The notes beneath the pieces were generated by a model. That model was not told where the DNA came from and made no database searches. It worked only from the letters and a program-made list of their open reading frames with translations. Shown here one piece after another: positions 6,941-8,903 of a stretch of 8,903 bases of DNA. The position numbers were made by a program, and so were the translations under genes. Position 1 is the stretch's first letter; every line of letters begins with the position of its first letter. Origin of the DNA: Spirochaetaceae bacterium (GTDB taxonomy: Bacteria > Spirochaetota > Spirochaetia > Treponematales > Breznakiellaceae); the NCBI GenBank assembly GCA_031284295.1, contig JAITAE010000177.1, positions 1 through 8,903 of the forward strand. The letters run 5' to 3'.

Positions 6941-6988
6941 ACAGTGTGTCTCACACACTCTAGACAGTGTGTCTCACACACTCTAGAC
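6881..6988. repeat. Tandem 23-bp repeat, nearly five copies, each an inverted repeat
   Basis: The core CTAGAC recurs at 6891, 6914, 6937, 6960 and 6983, an exact period of 23. In each full unit ACACACT and AGTGTGT are perfect 7-bp arms around CTAGAC, and a 3-base joint links units. Copies are identical except for one T-to-C change after the first (6903); the fifth ends after CTAGAC, giving 4.7 copies. The bases before the array (6858-6880) retain CACACT and GCGCGT in phase, possibly a decayed sixth copy. There are no unique spacers, so this is not a CRISPR array. Each unit could be a dyad binding site; near-identity suggests recent expansion or active homogenisation. Confidence 0.92.
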
Positions 6989-7039
6989 GTGGAGCGTGAC
7001 TGGAAGTAGGGGGACGTGGAGCGGACGGCGGATGGGGTG

Positions 7040-7066
7040 GTGAATAAACGCTACGCGGTTATTCAC
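7040..7066. repeat. Perfect 8-bp inverted repeat hairpin
   Basis: GTGAATAA (7040-7047) pairs with TTATTCAC (7059-7066). The loop contains a further CGC/GCG pairing (7049-7051 with 7055-7057) around TAC. No T-run follows on either strand. Role unknown. Confidence 0.6.
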
Positions 7067-7144
7067 GGTGTTGGTGGAGCAAACTCCAGCCGCTGGCGGG
7101 GTGGCGGCGGATTGGGGGGTAGGGCGCAACGAAGTGCGACCGTA

Positions 7145-7210
7145 GGGGGGCGCGACGGTGAAGGCCCCTATGTGCCGAAGGCGGCATGGAAAACAGCGCC
7201 CCCCTTTATA
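7145..7210 (+). terminator. Possible terminator: long GC stem followed by a T/A-rich tail
   Basis: GGGGGGCGC (7145-7153) is the exact complement of GCGCCCCCC (7196-7204), with a 42-base loop holding a second stem TGCCG/CGGCA (7173-7177 with 7182-7186). The outer stem is followed by TTTATATTTA on the + strand. The form suits a + strand stop site, but the T-run is broken and the loop is large. It would end any transcript leaving rnpB or the repeat region before it opposes the - strand gene. Confidence 0.3.
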
Positions 7211-7258
7211 TTTAAGAATGAAAAGTAAAGACCTAGCAAATAGCACGGGCAATAATTG

Positions 7259-7274
7259 ACATACCCGCGTATGT
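7259..7274 (-). terminator. Weak hairpin just downstream of the yejA-like gene
   Basis: ACATAC (7259-7264) pairs with GTATGT (7269-7274) around four bases, 18 bases after the - strand stop codon. On that strand it is followed by CAATTATTG, not a T-run, so it is a poor intrinsic terminator. It may instead protect the mRNA 3' end. A second small stem GCTAC/GTAGC (7292-7304) overlaps the stop codon. Confidence 0.25.
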
Positions 7275-7292
7275 TAAAGCCTCTGGGGTATG

Positions 7293-8903
7293 CTACCGCG
7301 TAGCGGACTTTAAACCCACTGGTGGGGCGGACCACCAGTAGTCTAGGCCGATGTCGTATTTGGGGCGTACAGGAGGGATGCCGAATTTGTTCACATAGGC
7401 GAGGCGGTAGTGGTCAAGGTACCATTGCGGGATATGATAGCCGTTCCATGTGAGGACGCGGTCAAAGGCGCGGCCCGCGGCGGTGAGCGCCGCGTCGTCT
7501 TCCTGATGTGCGGCGATGAATTCGGTAAGGTAGTCTATCGCGGGGTCGGAGACGCCGGGCGTGTTCCACGTAGAGTCGATGTACCGCGAATTCCAGAGAA
7601 TCAGCAGGTCGGAACTGGGGTATGGGAATGCCGGAGCGCCGCGGTCAAGCATATCGAAATCGCGGGAGCGAAGCCGGTTTATGTACTGACTCTGGTCAAC
7701 AGCGCGGATACGCATATCTATGCCGAAGCGGGCAAGGTTGTTCCTGAACGGGATCAAGAAACGCTCGGTCGTACTGTCGTATATCAGGAATTCAAAACTA
7801 AACTGTTCGCCTGATTCATTGAGCAGCCTGCCGCCCTTTAACACCCAGCCCGCCTCGTTCAAAAGCCGGAGCGCATCACGGGCCTGCGTCCTTATGTAGC
7901 CGCTGCCGTCTGTTACGGGGGGCCGGTACTCCTCCGTAAAGACCTCGTGCGGGATGATGCCGCGCACGGGCTCCAGTATTTCAAGCTCTTCGGGAGACGG
8001 CAGCCCCCGCGCTTCGTACTTTGTATTCTGAAAGAAACTGCGTATGCGCTTGTACTGACCATAGAACAGGTTTTTGTTTATCCACTCAAAATCAAAGAAG
8101 TAAGAGAGCGCCCTGCGCACCCGTATATCGCTGAATATAGGACGCTGGATGTTGAACGTGAGGCCGTTTGCAGGCGCGGGGCTCTCGTCGGGCGGTTCGG
8201 AACGGATTATCACGCCGTTCTCGAAAATCTTGCCTGAGTAACCTGTTGCCCAGTTGGAGGCGGAATTTTCCTCACGGAAGTCGTACTCGCCCGCCTTGAA
8301 AGCCTCAAACGCTACATTGCTGTCGCGGTAATAGTCGTAGCGTATCGTGTCAAAGTTGTAGCGCCCCTTGTTTACCGGCAGCCCGGCGGCCCAGTAGTCC
8401 TTCACGCGCTCCAAAATCACGTACTGACCCATCTTGTAGTCCTTCACGCGGTAGGGCCCCGTGCCTAAAGGCGGGGCGATTAAAGGCTCGGAAAAATTGT
8501 GCTGTTCCCAGAAGCGTTTTGGAAACACGGTGGACTGGGCCAGCGACATCATCTTTTCCTTGTCGCCCGGCGGTAGGTCAAAGCGCACGCGGTTGCCGTC
8601 CAGAACGCTCACCGTAACGCCGGCATAGAATGAGCGGAACTGAGGCACGCCCTTTTCAAATATTATGTTGAACGAGAACGCGGCGTCCTCCGCCGTGATG
8701 GGCAGCCCCTCCGCGTCCTTTGCCGCCGGATTTATAGTCAGTATGATGAATGAATAGTCGGCGGCGTACTCAACTTCGCTCGCGATAAGCGGGTACAGAA
8801 CATCCGCCTCGTCGTAACTCCCCGTCATCAGCGTATCGTAAAAGTATTGATAGCCTGCCGCGCAGGAACCGCGAAGCGCGTAGCGGTGAAAGTTGTCGTA
8901 GGT
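7293..8903 (-). CDS. yejA: YejA-type peptide-binding protein of an ABC importer, 5' end outside window
   Basis: The last 536 residues of an extracellular solute-binding protein family 5 (SBP_bac_5) member are visible. The frame is open to the right edge, where it reads TYDNFHRYALRG and AAGYQYFYDTLMTGSYDE, so the methionine at 8828 is internal and the signal peptide lies beyond the window. Family-typical stretches in order are LPITAEDAAFSFN, GTGPYRVKDY, ERVKDYW with LPVNKGRYNFDTIRYDYYRD, AFEAFKAGEYDFREENSA, FSDIRVRRALSYFFDFEW, NKNLFYGQYKRIRSFF, GLPSPEELEILEP and the C-terminal PKYDIGLDYWW. These match YejA more closely than generic OppA. The protein would deliver oligopeptides (in Escherichia coli also microcin C) to YejBEF permease and ATPase subunits. 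No permease gene lies downstream, so partners must be to the right or elsewhere. Substrate is inferred only. Confidence 0.9.
   Translation of the reverse strand, partial: TYDNFHRYALRGSCAAGYQYFYDTLMTGSYDEADVLYPLIASEVEYAADYSFIILTINPAAKDAEGLPITAEDAAFSFNIIFEKGVPQFRSFYAGVTVSVLDGNRVRFDLPPGDKEKMMSLAQSTVFPKRFWEQHNFSEPLIAPPLGTGPYRVKDYKMGQYVILERVKDYWAAGLPVNKGRYNFDTIRYDYYRDSNVAFEAFKAGEYDFREENSASNWATGYSGKIFENGVIIRSEPPDESPAPANGLTFNIQRPIFSDIRVRRALSYFFDFEWINKNLFYGQYKRIRSFFQNTKYEARGLPSPEELEILEPVRGIIPHEVFTEEYRPPVTDGSGYIRTQARDALRLLNEAGWVLKGGRLLNESGEQFSFEFLIYDSTTERFLIPFRNNLARFGIDMRIRAVDQSQYINRLRSRDFDMLDRGAPAFPYPSSDLLILWNSRYIDSTWNTPGVSDPAIDYLTEFIAAHQEDDAALTAAGRAFDRVLTWNGYHIPQWYLDHYRLAYVNKFGIPPVRPKYDIGLDYWWSAPPVGLKSATR

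Larger units (their letters stand above)
6285..7292. other. Non-coding, repeat-rich region between convergent units
   Basis: About 1 kb with no convincing gene on either strand: the open frames are short, lack family resemblance and cross the repeats. The left part (6285-6537) holds an inverted repeat, GTAAATCAAA (6304-6313) with TTTGATTCAC (6328-6337), one mismatch, and a doubled heptamer AATGAAG (6520-6533); otherwise I see nothing there. The middle holds the heptamer and 23-bp arrays listed separately. The right part (6989-7204) is G-rich on the + strand and contains a direct repeat GACGTGGAGCG (6986-6996 and 7013-7023), a small ggag/ctcc hairpin (7077-7088) and two larger inverted repeats. 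It lies between the 3' ends of rnpB (+) and the yejA-like gene (-). Confidence 0.7.

Noticed and set aside
6881..6988. CRISPR array
   Set aside because: Units are strictly tandem at 23 bp with no unique spacers, and no cas gene is present.
7016..7228. 70-codon GTG-start frame on the + strand and an 89-codon frame on the - strand (6983-7252)
   Set aside because: Gly/Arg-rich or Pro/Arg-rich peptides without recognisable domains, in a segment of hairpins and direct repeats; the start signals are poor.
7256..7285. Promoter with a perfect -35 TTGACA at 7256-7261
   Set aside because: No -10-like hexamer at 16-18 bases; it would drive antisense RNA into the yejA-like gene. The T/A-rich spot is likely chance.
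8826..8828. ATG at 8828 (- strand) as the start of the yejA-like gene
   Set aside because: The frame continues to the window edge with conserved family sequence (AAGYQYFYDTLM), so this methionine is internal.

Overview
The window looks like chromosomal DNA of a spirochaete, most likely a Treponema-like bacterium. I infer this from gene order, the style of the proteins and the mixed GC content; no single marker proves it. The left two thirds hold conserved housekeeping genes, all on the + strand. The right side holds a repeat-rich non-coding stretch and the 3' part of a gene on the - strand.

Layout. mltG (43-1101), dnaG (1105-2895) and rpoD (2900-4792) are packed with gaps of 3 and 4 bases. 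They form a variant of the bacterial 'macromolecular synthesis operon', with the cell-wall lytic transglycosylase mltG in the place where rpsU sits in enterobacteria. After a 222-base structured gap comes a coiled-coil plus zinc-ribbon protein (5015-5866) of the CT398/HP0958 type. The RNase P RNA gene rnpB (5866-6278) starts inside that gene's stop codon. Its P1 helix (5866-5877 with 6267-6278) fixes both ends, and a run of six T follows at once.

From 6279 to 7292, about 1 kb, I find no convincing gene. The region holds several inverted repeats, a ten-copy heptamer array (6591-6660) with inverted copies of the same heptamer at 6808-6828, and nearly five tandem copies of a 23-bp unit that is itself an inverted repeat (6881-6988). 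It also holds a GC-rich hairpin region up to about 7204. It lies between two convergent transcription units, so it looks like a non-coding, repeat-collecting end zone rather than an operon.

From 7292 rightwards on the - strand is the C-terminal 536 residues of a YejA-type peptide-binding protein of an ABC importer. Its reading frame stays open through the right edge, so the true start lies outside the window.

Together the left genes cover peptidoglycan strand termination, replication priming, the primary sigma factor, a probable sigma- or RNA-associated zinc-ribbon protein, and tRNA 5' maturation. I do not see a clear new defence or mobile system. The most unusual parts are the two repeat arrays, the shared zinc-ribbon/rnpB boundary, and the structured leader after rpoD.
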